Assembly: GCA_020629455.1 (NCBI GenBank)
Contig: JAHDDH010000001.1
Coordinates: 168,620 to 232,619, forward strand
Source of the DNA: Cytophagales bacterium
GTDB lineage: Bacteria > Bacteroidota > Bacteroidia > Cytophagales > Amoebophilaceae
Direction of reading: 5' to 3'
Length of the DNA stretch: 64,000 nucleotides
The position numbers and the translations under genes are program-made. The stretch's first letter is position 1. The number at the start of each line of letters is the position of its first letter. The notes below the pieces were generated by a model that had not been told where the DNA came from, did not search any database, and saw only the letters and a list, made by a program, of their open reading frames with translations. Positions 35,928-44,197 of this stretch are shown piece by piece.

Positions 35928-37178
35928 TTAATAATGACATTTACCGCATGCTAAACCGCCTATATCGGCTACTTTTAGCGGTTTATTGGGATGTTCTTTT
36001 TGATGAATTTTTATCAGCTGATCATAATAAGCATTGCCTTTAGCCTCTACATCTGTTTTTCGATGGCAATCAATACACCAACCCATGGTCAGTGGCTGGT
36101 GTTGGTAAATAACTTCCATTTCTTGTACAGGTCCATGACATTGTTCACAAGCAATGTTGCCTACTTTGACATGTTGTGCATGGTTGAAGTAAGCCAATTT
36201 TGGTAAATTATGTACTCTGATCCATTCTATTGGTTGATTTTTTTCTACTGCAAGATGAATTTTTTTGATTTCAGGAGAATCTTTTTTGATTTGATGATGA
36301 CAATTCATACATATATTTGCTGATGGAATGCTTGCATTTTTGCTTTTCAGTACTCCTGTATGACAATATTGACAATCAATATTTAATTTTCCTGCATGTA
36401 ATTGATGAGAAAAAGCAATAGGTTGTTGTGGGGCATAGTGTTGTTGTACGCCTACAGCATATAATCCTTCCACTGTTGTTTTGATAATCAGCCCCACTAA
36501 AATCAATAGGGTGGTATAGTGTGTGGTGGGATGCAATAATAATTTTTTAGCCTTTTTGAAGGGTTGTCTTTTTTTTTTTGGTAAAATATTGTCTTTTTTT
36601 TGATATCTGTTTATAAGCATTGTAATCATCACCAAAAGTGATATCAAGATCAATAATAAAATGCCCAACAAGCTGATGATGATGTAAGGAAAATATTTTT
36701 TAATGAAGAGATGATCATCCACGTTAGTGGATATTTTTTCTTTTGTAGACTCCATTGTTGGTGTGCTCTCAATAGAGGATAGGGGAATTTTTTCTTTCGA
36801 AGATTCTTGGATATAAGCAAGTAAAGACATAATTTCTTCGTTAGAAAAATCAAAAGATGTCATTTGTGTTTTGTTGTATTGTTCATACAATTGCACAGCA
36901 TAGGCATCACCACTTTGTATTACTTGTTGAGAATTGCGAATGAATTTTTTTAGCCAGTCTAACGTTTGTCTTTGGTGTACATTTTTCAAGGCAGGGCCTA
37001 CAATTTCTTCATGAATGGCATGGCAAACGGTACAGTTTTCTTCAAAAAGTATTTTCCCTTTTTGAATAATAGCTTCTTCTTTTGGTATTTGTGCTGAAGT
37101 TATTTTTTTTGTACAAAAAAAGAAAAGAATAAATAAAATTATCCATTTTTTAGAAAAGAATTTGAATTGGGAGATCAT
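35928..37178 (-). CDS. actA: Alternative complex III multiheme cytochrome c subunit ActA
   Basis: Cytochrome c subunit of alternative complex III. The 416-residue protein has an N-terminal signal, a single-heme domain with CTVCH (about 45), a membrane segment near 165-190, a second near 220-240, and five more CxxCH motifs: CQYCH, CMNCH, CEQCH, CIDCH and CGKCH. Five hemes plus a fused mono-heme domain is the form seen in Bacteroidetes. It precedes actB by 37 bases and follows menF by 18, so quinone supply and quinol oxidation genes are close. Confidence 0.92.
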   Translation of the reverse strand: MISQFKFFSKKWIILFILFFFCTKKITSAQIPKEEAIIQKGKILFEENCTVCHAIHEEIVGPALKNVHQRQTLDWLKKFIRNSQQVIQSGDAYAVQLYEQYNKTQMTSFDFSNEEIMSLLAYIQESSKEKIPLSSIESTPTMESTKEKISTNVDDHLFIKKYFPYIIISLLGILLLILISLLVMITMLINRYQKKDNILPKKKRQPFKKAKKLLLHPTTHYTTLLILVGLIIKTTVEGLYAVGVQQHYAPQQPIAFSHQLHAGKLNIDCQYCHTGVLKSKNASIPSANICMNCHHQIKKDSPEIKKIHLAVEKNQPIEWIRVHNLPKLAYFNHAQHVKVGNIACEQCHGPVQEMEVIYQHQPLTMGWCIDCHRKTDVEAKGNAYYDQLIKIHQKEHPNKPLKVADIGGLACGKCHY

Positions 37179-37196
37179 ATTTTTAGAAAATAAATA

Positions 37197-38378
37197 TTAT
37201 GTATTGTATGTATTGCACATACGGTGGTGAATAAAGTGATGGTAGATACTCTGGTATTTTGCTTGTACTTCTTGCCATTCATCCATAGGGTGGGAGTCTT
37301 TGGTGATACCTCCTCCGGCATAGATTATTGCTTTTTTACCTTTGATTTGCATAGATCTTAAATTAACAAAAATAGATGATTGCTGTTTGCGATCGATAGG
37401 TCCCCAAAAGCCAGTGTATAAGCTTCTGGGTTTTTCATATTGCATAATAAAATCGATTGCTTTTTTTGACGGCATACCAGCCACAGCAGGTGTTGGTGAA
37501 AATTTTTGTAATAATATTGATCCTAAATCGAGCAATGACTGTTGATCTAACGTACAGCTATATTTTGTTTGAAGATGTGCCAAGTATTGATGTATCAAAG
37601 TATGCGGTTTTTCTTTTTGATAGGATGCAGAGGCATGTGTCAATAAAAAATTTTCTATATATGTTTCTACAATTTGTTGCTCATTGGTTTCTTTTGCTGG
37701 CCAAAAGATGGATTTTTTTTTTGTTATTTTTTGCGTACCTGCCAAAGCCACAGTTGTTATTTTTTTTTGTGTTTCATCTATGCTAAATAATACCTCAGGG
37801 CTTTCTCCTAGCCAAATTCCATGAGATGGAGTATACATGAGCACTAAAAGGCCATTGGATATTTTTTCAGAATGATAAAAAAAAGCATGTACCGGATCAA
37901 ACGTTGTTGGTAATTCTACAACTATCCGGGTAGAGGTGACTATTTTTTGTATTTTTTTTTTTTGTATTGCTCGTTGTGCCTTTTTTACGAGTGCCACATA
38001 CGTTTGTTGATCGGTTGATACATATTGATGGGCTGGATGGTTGATTGTATGGATACAATTTTTGGTATGGATTGTTAGTTTTTTCCATAGAGTTTCTTGA
38101 TTTTTTTGAAAAAACCATTTTATTTTTTTTTTTGAAAATAAAATATGGATATCTGGTTGTATATAATAAAGAGTATTTTCTTTACCAAAAGGGCTAAAAA
38201 TAAAACCATCTTTTAGTAAGGAAAATATACTGGGAATGATTGGTGATTTTTTTTCTAATTGAATGATGGCTTGTATTTTTTTTTGAAAAGGTAGTCGCCA
38301 GAATACAATAGATTTTTGGTGTTGTTGGGCTGTTTGAAATATTTTTTTTGCTGAAGATAAATAATGCGTATGGGTCAA
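37197..38378 (-). CDS. menF: Isochorismate synthase
   Basis: Turns chorismate into isochorismate, the first dedicated step of menaquinone synthesis. The 393 residues show the chorismate-binding blocks: KIVTSTRIVVE, PSHGIWLGESPEVLF, VALAGTQ, KFSPTPAVAGMPSKKA, YTGFWGPID and IYAGGGITKDSHPMDEWQEVQAKYQ, with the usual catalytic glutamates. It starts 11 bases after menI, so both are likely in one transcript with actA-actB downstream. menD, menC and menB are not in the window. Confidence 0.92.
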   Translation of the reverse strand: MTHTHYLSSAKKIFQTAQQHQKSIVFWRLPFQKKIQAIIQLEKKSPIIPSIFSLLKDGFIFSPFGKENTLYYIQPDIHILFSKKKIKWFFQKNQETLWKKLTIHTKNCIHTINHPAHQYVSTDQQTYVALVKKAQRAIQKKKIQKIVTSTRIVVELPTTFDPVHAFFYHSEKISNGLLVLMYTPSHGIWLGESPEVLFSIDETQKKITTVALAGTQKITKKKSIFWPAKETNEQQIVETYIENFLLTHASASYQKEKPHTLIHQYLAHLQTKYSCTLDQQSLLDLGSILLQKFSPTPAVAGMPSKKAIDFIMQYEKPRSLYTGFWGPIDRKQQSSIFVNLRSMQIKGKKAIIYAGGGITKDSHPMDEWQEVQAKYQSIYHHFIHHRMCNTYNT

Positions 38379-38389
38379 TTTTTTATTTT

Positions 38390-38815
38390 TTATGATTTTT
38401 CTTTCACAGCAACTGTATGTCTGGCAATACAGATTAATCTTTTTGATTGATTTGTAATTTTAATTTCCCATACATGCGTTATTTTTCCTCGATGCAAAGG
38501 CTTTGTAATAGCCTCTACCCACGTACCTTCAGAAACAGGACATAGATGATTGGCATTGATTTCCATACCTAAACAGTAATATTTTTTTTGATCAACTGCG
38601 CAGTTAGCTGCCATACTTCCTAGAGTTTCTGCCAAAACTAATGAGGCACCTCCATGAAGAATACCCATAGGTTGTCTTGTTTTTTCGTTGATCATCATTT
38701 GTGCTGTGATATAATCTGCTCCAATATTTGTATAAGTAATTCCTAGGTAATGTGCCAGACTGTTTTGATGAGACTGATTCAAAGATTGTACGGTTAGAGA
38801 AGAAGAAAAAATCAT
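38390..38815 (-). CDS. menI: Hotdog-fold thioesterase, probable DHNA-CoA thioesterase
   Basis: Hydrolyses 1,4-dihydroxy-2-naphthoyl-CoA in menaquinone synthesis, inferred from context. The 141-residue protein is a PaaI/YdiI-type hotdog fold: GILHGGASLVLAETLGSMAA carries the HGG turn and the catalytic glutamate. Upstream of menF by 11 bases and near menA, the context favours MenI over a general acyl-CoA thioesterase. Substrate choice cannot be read from sequence. Confidence 0.78.
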   Translation of the reverse strand: MIFSSSLTVQSLNQSHQNSLAHYLGITYTNIGADYITAQMMINEKTRQPMGILHGGASLVLAETLGSMAANCAVDQKKYYCLGMEINANHLCPVSEGTWVEAITKPLHRGKITHVWEIKITNQSKRLICIARHTVAVKEKS

Positions 38816-38829
38816 AGCAGCAGGTTATT

Positions 38830-39699
38830 TTATAAGCTTTTAAGAGGTTTTTGTTTGTGTAAAATAATATAAAATGCACAAGGAATGATGATACAAGCAC
38901 TGATATAGCTATTGAAACTTGGTGTTTCTTGAAAAAGCAGTAAACTGGCTAATATAGAAAATAAAAATTCTAAATATCTGAAGGGCGCTAGAAAGGAAGC
39001 TTGTACAAGTGTAAAGGCTTTTAAAAGGCAGTAAAGAATCAAATTACCACCTAATCCCAAGCATAAAAGCAATAAAAAAGTACTTCCAGTAGGCCATTGC
39101 CATTGGTATAATGCAGGAGGAAAAGTGAAGACAGCTGCAGCCAAAGAAGAATAGAAAAGCATACAAAGTAAAGGCTCTTGATCTACAAATTTTTTGTTGA
39201 TAATATCCAAACCAGCAAATAATATAGCTGCGAAAACAAAAAAAAGAGCATATCCATTTAAAGACCATGTGCCTGGTTTTTGGATAGCCATGACAATGCC
39301 TGCAAAGCTGATCATAGTGACTATCCACATTGGCCAACGGACTTTTTCTTTTAAAAAAATAGGCGCAAGCAACAACAAAAATATAGGTACTGTAAAGCTC
39401 ATGATTGTAGCTATAGTTAAAGGGCTGTGTTGAATGCCTATGCTCCAAAATCCCATGGCGCAAAACAACAAAAATCCACGCAGTATGTGTAATCCAATTC
39501 TTTGGGTTTTAAAAGAATCAATTCCTTTACCAAGCATGATCGGCAATAGAAAAAAAGTGCCTAAAGCACAACGAAAAAAAGTAATCTCCCATGGAGCTAT
39601 GGTATTACTGATGTACTTTGTTAAGATATCATTACCACACCCCACCATTAAACTTCCAACAAACCAGGCAATGCCCTGATAAGGATTATTTTTTTTCAT
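38830..39699 (-). CDS. EamA/DMT family transporter
   Basis: Drug/metabolite transporter superfamily permease with ten predicted membrane helices in two EamA halves (about 5-135 and 145-280). The ATG at 39699 (KKNNPYQGIAWFVGSLM) overlaps the stop of the upstream gene by one base (TAATG), which makes it the best start; an in-frame ATG at 39744 is less likely. About 289 residues, family-like. Substrate unknown; in host-associated relatives such carriers often move metabolites such as SAM or amino acids. It is in the same strand as menI, menF and the act genes. Confidence 0.82.
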   Translation of the reverse strand: MKKNNPYQGIAWFVGSLMVGCGNDILTKYISNTIAPWEITFFRCALGTFFLLPIMLGKGIDSFKTQRIGLHILRGFLLFCAMGFWSIGIQHSPLTIATIMSFTVPIFLLLLAPIFLKEKVRWPMWIVTMISFAGIVMAIQKPGTWSLNGYALFFVFAAILFAGLDIINKKFVDQEPLLCMLFYSSLAAAVFTFPPALYQWQWPTGSTFLLLLCLGLGGNLILYCLLKAFTLVQASFLAPFRYLEFLFSILASLLLFQETPSFNSYISACIIIPCAFYIILHKQKPLKSL

Positions 39700-39986
39700 T
39701 AAAATATTTTTTTTATCAACCAGCAAAAAATGATCAATACCCAATAGCCTACGCCTATAAGGATACAGCTCTGGTAGGTGTGTAAGTGAAAAATTTCATT
39801 ACAATAAAATACAATGGCCAGGCCAAAAAAAAATAAACTACACCAACCTAAAAAAAAAATTAAAAGACAGAAAAATAATTGTAAGAAAATATTTTTTATC
39901 TTTTTTAAAAGATAGTTTTCGATCATTTTTACTGAATCGTCTAGTTGGAAATATTTTTGTATAGTTTTTATCAAAAATTTATACAT
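39699..39986 (-). CDS. Small two-helix membrane protein
   Basis: 95 residues with two hydrophobic helices (about 33-58 and 68-92) and a basic N-terminal stretch including an amphipathic part. It resembles the small 'phage holin family' (Holin-X/YqjE-like) proteins that many Bacteroidetes keep as chromosomal genes, without evidence of a phage. Translationally coupled to the DMT transporter (TAATG). Function unknown. Confidence 0.6.
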   Translation of the reverse strand: MYKFLIKTIQKYFQLDDSVKMIENYLLKKIKNIFLQLFFCLLIFFLGWCSLFFFGLAIVFYCNEIFHLHTYQSCILIGVGYWVLIIFCWLIKKIF

Positions 39987-40068
39987 GAAGAAAGATAAAT
40001 AATCATCAAGTTTGTGTTTTTATATAAAAAAAAATCAGTGATCATTTTGAATAGCTACAAACATATGG

Positions 40069-40977
40069 CTATACGTTTGAATAGCATAAAAGTACGATGC
40101 CAAAACCAATCATCCATGCAAAAGCAATCCAGACCATGTTTTTTAATATTTTGTTGAGTGCCTTGTCTGTGTTTTGTGTGACGTTGTAAAGATGATGTCC
40201 ACACAAAAGCAATAGTAGTATAAAAAAAATATAATGTGCCTTTATGATTTTGAACCAAAATATAAAAAATAGATTATTACAAAGATATCCTAGTCCGATC
40301 AACATCACATGATAAATTCTTGCATTTTTGATACCAATTCTTACAGGAATGGTTTTTTTTTCGTGTTGCCTATCACCTATATAATCTCGCATATTGTTGA
40401 TATTCAATACAGCTGTTGCAAAGCATCCACAGGTGATAGCTGGCAACCAAAGATAATGATGGATGGTTTGTGTTTGTAAAAAAAAACTACCCATTACCCC
40501 TAGTAAGCCAAAAAATAGAAATACTGATACATCTCCCAAGCCCATATATCCATATGGTTTTTTTCCTATAGTATACCAAATAGAAGCCCCTATGGCTAAG
40601 AAGCCTAAAAATGTAAATATGAGGAAATACACCATTGTTTCTCTAAACACTACATAGAGTAAAATTAAACCAAAAAAAATAGATAAAACCACGAGCATGC
40701 GAATAGCAAATTTCATTTGAGATAAAGAAATATAGCCTCTTTGTACCATTCTTAAAGGACCTACTCTTACATTGTCTGTTTTTTTGATAGCATCTCCATA
40801 GTCATTGGCGAAATTGGAAACAATTTGTAAAATACATACAGTAATGAGCGTTAATACAAAAATATCGATGTTGAAGTAGCCTACATGTTGCGCAAAAATA
40901 CTGCCTATGCCTATGCTGGTGAATGATAACAATAAAGTAGATAGTCTTAAAGCTTTGATCCAATAATGAATTTTCAT
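40069..40977 (-). CDS. menA: 1,4-Dihydroxy-2-naphthoate polyprenyltransferase
   Basis: Attaches the isoprenoid tail in menaquinone synthesis. The 302-residue UbiA-family membrane protein has eight or nine helices. The first aspartate motif is NFANDYGDAIKKTDNVRVGPLRMVQRG (about 61-87), and the second is NNMRDYIGDRQHEKKTIPVRIG (near 190), both complete. With menE, menF and menI nearby it supports menaquinone as the respiratory quinone. The start ATG is followed upstream by an AT-rich gap with a possible old fragment. Confidence 0.92.
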   Translation of the reverse strand: MKIHYWIKALRLSTLLLSFTSIGIGSIFAQHVGYFNIDIFVLTLITVCILQIVSNFANDYGDAIKKTDNVRVGPLRMVQRGYISLSQMKFAIRMLVVLSIFFGLILLYVVFRETMVYFLIFTFLGFLAIGASIWYTIGKKPYGYMGLGDVSVFLFFGLLGVMGSFFLQTQTIHHYLWLPAITCGCFATAVLNINNMRDYIGDRQHEKKTIPVRIGIKNARIYHVMLIGLGYLCNNLFFIFWFKIIKAHYIFFILLLLLCGHHLYNVTQNTDKALNKILKNMVWIAFAWMIGFGIVLLCYSNV

Positions 40978-41165
40978 GTATGATATGTAAATATTAAATA
41001 GAAAATTGAATTTTCTAAAATATTATTTTTTGTCAATTATTTATAACAAATGCTGCTGGTGATTTAGCAGTAATTGATGGATTAAGCGTAGAAAATTTGG
41101 TTTAAAAAAGTGAATAGTATGCAAAGATGCTTTTTCCATATTTCTTAAATCTAAAGTTGTCCTTC
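40978..41165. other. Gap between menA and sulP with a short reading remnant
   Basis: A frame reading TNAAGDLAVIDGLSVENLV then stop (41048-41104, plus strand) looks protein-like, but has no start codon and a stop 30 codons upstream. I could not identify a source; it may be the end of a lost gene or chance. No terminator or RNA was seen. Confidence 0.35.
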
Positions 41166-42671
41166 TTATAATGGACATGTGTTTTTTTCAGGAGTAGTAT
41201 ATTTTTGTAGCATTTCTTTTTTTTTTAGTCGATCAATGATTTGGGAATTTTTTTCACTTAACCCAACAATGTGTACCCATGTTTGGTTTTCTTCGAATTT
41301 TTTAATCACTTTTTGCAATGCTTCCACACTAGAAATATCCCAAAAATGTGCTTTTTCTACATGAATGACTACGGTCTTGATTGTTTTTTGAAAATGAAAA
41401 CTTTGGATGAATTTTTCCGTAGAAGCAAAAAAAATTTGTCCTACAATATGATAAACAGCTTTTTTTTCTTTGGGTACATGTTCTAAATGAATGGTAAATA
41501 ATTTTTCTACTTTGTATGCAAAAAAAATACCACTCAAAAGTATACCTGTCAGTACTCCTTTGGCCAGGTCATGTGTGCTGATAACCACTGCTACAGTAGC
41601 AAATACAACAATGTTAGAAGTGAGAGGTGTTTTTTTTGCTTTGAATAAAGAAGGCCAATGAAAGGTGCTGATAGACACCATGATCATAACTGCTACAAGT
41701 GCTGCCAATGGAATTTTTTTTACAAAATCCCCCAAAGTAATGATGAGTAATATCATCAAAACCCCTGCAAAAAACATTGATAGCCTTGTTCTTCCTCCTG
41801 ATTTAATATTGATGACTGATTGCCCGATGAGAGCACATCCTGCCATACCACCCAGAAGGCTGCTGATGATATTGGCAATGCCTTGTCCACGACATTCTTG
41901 ATTTTTGTTGCCAGTGGTGCCTGTGAGATCATCAATAATAGTAGTGGTCATTAAGCTTTCTAACAAGCCTACCATAGCCAATGTCAATGCATAAGGAAAA
42001 ATAATGCGGAATGTTTCCCAGCAAAAAGGAACGTTAGGTAGGAGGAAGGTAGGCATTTGGGTAGGTAATGCACCCATGTCACCGATAGTTTTTAGCGGAA
42101 GGTTACCCCCAATGCTAATCATTGTCAGTACAATAATACAAACCAATGTAGAAGGAATAGCTTTGGTGATAGTAGGAAAGAGGTAAATAATTGAAAGACC
42201 CAAGGCAACCATTGCATACATGATCCAAGAAGCGTCTTGAAAGCTAGGTATTTGTGCTAAAAATATAAGCATAGCCAGTGCATTGAGAAATCCTATACTG
42301 ACCGAACGAGAAATAAACCGCAACCATTGGCTAAAATTGAAATACCCTGCAATCATTTGTATTACACCTGCAAGCATAGAAGCTGCAAATACATATGCTA
42401 AGCCATGTGTCTTTACTAATGTTACTACAATTACAGCCATAGCACCTGCCATAGAAGAAATCATACCAGGTCTTCCTCCTAAAAATGCAATAACGATAGC
42501 AATCGAAAAAGCTGTATAGAAACCTACAGCAGGATCAATGCCTGCAATGATAGAAAAAGCAATTGTTTCGGGAATCAGCGCAAGGGCTACTACAGTACCT
42601 GCCATAATATCTCCTTGTATATTGCTGAGCCATGAAGAGCGTAAACGAAAAAATAAAGATGTGTTCAACAT
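41166..42671 (-). CDS. SulP family anion transporter
   Basis: A 501-residue SulP-type permease with 10-12 membrane helices (residues about 15-395) and a C-terminal STAS domain (about 410-490). The family N-terminus DIMAGTVVALALIPETIAFSIIAGI is present, and later SLLGGMAGCALIGQSVINIKSGGRTRLS, the conserved loop. The STAS part KTVVIHVEKAHFWDISSVEALQK looks complete. Substrate (sulfate, bicarbonate, other) is not clear; many short SulP proteins in Bacteroidetes are bicarbonate or unknown carriers. No sulfate-assimilation gene was found nearby. Confidence 0.9.
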   Translation of the reverse strand: MLNTSLFFRLRSSWLSNIQGDIMAGTVVALALIPETIAFSIIAGIDPAVGFYTAFSIAIVIAFLGGRPGMISSMAGAMAVIVVTLVKTHGLAYVFAASMLAGVIQMIAGYFNFSQWLRFISRSVSIGFLNALAMLIFLAQIPSFQDASWIMYAMVALGLSIIYLFPTITKAIPSTLVCIIVLTMISIGGNLPLKTIGDMGALPTQMPTFLLPNVPFCWETFRIIFPYALTLAMVGLLESLMTTTIIDDLTGTTGNKNQECRGQGIANIISSLLGGMAGCALIGQSVINIKSGGRTRLSMFFAGVLMILLIITLGDFVKKIPLAALVAVMIMVSISTFHWPSLFKAKKTPLTSNIVVFATVAVVISTHDLAKGVLTGILLSGIFFAYKVEKLFTIHLEHVPKEKKAVYHIVGQIFFASTEKFIQSFHFQKTIKTVVIHVEKAHFWDISSVEALQKVIKKFEENQTWVHIVGLSEKNSQIIDRLKKKEMLQKYTTPEKNTCPL

Positions 42672-42809
42672 GGAATGAGACTTGTTTTACAAAAAGTCCC
42701 TAAAATACGATAATATTATTCAATAGAATATTTTTTTAGTAAGAAAAAAAATGAAATTTTTTGGATGATAATCGAACTATAAAAAGTTGTAAAAGGAGAA
42801 TGTAATAGA

Positions 42810-43196
42810 CTATTTGTTAGATGTTATATTTTTATCGTTGGTAGTGGTTGCTGTGCTTGTTGTTTGTGTTTCGTCTACTTTTGTTGTTTTATCTATTTTT
42901 TTTTGGTTAGTATTTTTTTTTGCTTTGGCAAGATTAGGGCTGATTATTTGCCGGTGATGGGTATGCCGCTTTTTAAGTAAGAAAGAAGTACTCAACACTA
43001 AAAATACCATGATGCTAGTAAGACTCCAAGTAACTTTTTCTAGGAAATTGTTGGCTTGTTTTGCTCCCATGAATTGTTGGGTTTGTGCACCACCGAATTG
43101 GCTAGATAAGCCTCCGCTTTTGGGGTTTTGTATCAAAATAACTAGCACAAGTAGTATAGCAGTAATGATAATCAGTGTTGTTAGTAAAGCAAACAT
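42810..43196 (-). CDS. secG: Preprotein translocase subunit SecG
   Basis: Small subunit of the Sec channel. Of 128 residues the first 75 form two helices with the family loop VILIQNPKSGGLSSQFGGAQTQQFMGAKQANNFLEKVTW; the rest is a hydrophilic threonine-rich tail (TQTTSTATTTND), longer than in E. coli. It is the last gene of a Bacteroidetes-typical group (sigma-54 activator, lptE, TPR protein, secG); groES-groEL, often next, are not here. Confidence 0.93.
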   Translation of the reverse strand: MFALLTTLIIITAILLVLVILIQNPKSGGLSSQFGGAQTQQFMGAKQANNFLEKVTWSLTSIMVFLVLSTSFLLKKRHTHHRQIISPNLAKAKKNTNQKKIDKTTKVDETQTTSTATTTNDKNITSNK

Positions 43197-43252
43197 GGTG
43201 TTTTGTATAAATTTTTGGATGTTTTGTAGATGTGGTTTTTTTGCAAGAAAAT

Positions 43253-43699
43253 TTAGTTTTTTTCTATTTGCTTAATTTTTTGCTGAAAATACGTTTTTTT
43301 TTGCGGAAATTTTAAAAGAAGTTTTTCATAAATTTTGCGTGCCTCATTTTTATAGCCTTGTTTTTTCATAATTTCTGCCATTGTGATAGTAGCAAACTGA
43401 TCATTCCAAAGGGTATTTTTTTGAGTTAAATCTTCTACAGGTTTTGTTGGTACTGTTGACGTTTGAGATGGTTTTAGTGTTGTATGGTTTAAAAATTGTG
43501 TAATGAGTGTGTTTTGTGTATTTTTTTTTGAAGATGACAGTTTTTTTTTGAGATAAATACGATCACTGACACGTATGGCTGCTTGTGCTATAGCGGTTGT
43601 GCTGTAGTTTTTTTTTGCAATTAAAATATAAATGTTCTGAAAATAAGGATATTTCTGTATGATTTTTTCCCATTTTTGACTATCTGTATAGGATATCAT
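43253..43699 (-). CDS. TPR-like protein linked to secG
   Basis: A 148-residue protein usually found between lptE and secG in Bacteroidetes. Its end (QFATITMAEIMKKQGYKNEARKIYEKLLLKFPQKKTYFQQKIKQI) is a clear TPR-like helix pair; its first half (TDSQKWEKIIQKYPYFQNIYILIAKK) is also helical. Middle is a lysine/threonine linker. Function unknown. It starts 9 bases after lptE. Confidence 0.72.
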   Translation of the reverse strand: MISYTDSQKWEKIIQKYPYFQNIYILIAKKNYSTTAIAQAAIRVSDRIYLKKKLSSSKKNTQNTLITQFLNHTTLKPSQTSTVPTKPVEDLTQKNTLWNDQFATITMAEIMKKQGYKNEARKIYEKLLLKFPQKKTYFQQKIKQIEKN

Positions 43700-43708
43700 T
43701 GTTATTTT

Positions 43709-44197
43709 TTACCAATTGATAATAGAATCCCCTAATATTCTTTCGACAATTTTTTCAATCATTTTTTTTGTTTCTTTTATTTCTGATGCTTCGTCTAGAT
43801 CACTTGCTACAGGGGAAGATTCTGTAAATTTTTTGTTATAAAAAGATACTTGTTTGTTGAGTTTATTGGTATAGTCCATCACTACAGTGATGGATAATGT
43901 GGATTTTTCATGATCTGTGATATAGTCAAAGGCTGTAATTTTTCCTTCTAATTCAATATCTCCTTCATTTTCTGTTTTAGATAATGTCGTTTTTTTTTGT
44001 ATTTGTTCTTCTAATCTTTCAATTAACAGATGATCTATATTATTTGGTCCTTTAGCTACATCTACATAAATATTCTGAATCGTAAATGTTTTGATTTTTT
44101 TGGATAATGATACGCCTGAAAAAGAATATATCGCACAAGCTTGGTTTAACTGACATGAAAGTCCTATCCAGAGTAGCCACTTATATTGTTTTTTCAA
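43709..44197 (-). CDS. lptE: LptE-family lipoprotein
   Basis: Partner of LptD in placing lipopolysaccharide on the outer membrane. The 162 residues begin with a signal (LLWIGLSCQLNQACAIYSFSGVSLS), with cysteine near residue 21, then FTIQNIYVDVAKGP and an alpha-beta core typical of Bacteroidetes LptE (YSFTG...KTVSIQ). Overlaps the sigma-54 activator gene by 17 bases and is in the standard position before the TPR gene and secG. Suggests that an LPS-like outer layer is made. Confidence 0.78.
   Translation of the reverse strand: MKKQYKWLLWIGLSCQLNQACAIYSFSGVSLSKKIKTFTIQNIYVDVAKGPNNIDHLLIERLEEQIQKKTTLSKTENEGDIELEGKITAFDYITDHEKSTLSITVVMDYTNKLNKQVSFYNKKFTESSPVASDLDEASEIKETKKMIEKIVERILGDSIINW

Noticed and set aside
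38604..38900. Frame overlapping menI and the transporter
   Set aside because: Overlaps two well supported genes in another frame.
39699..39986. Prophage holin
   Set aside because: Small two-helix protein resembles holin-named families, but no phage gene is around; kept as a small membrane protein.
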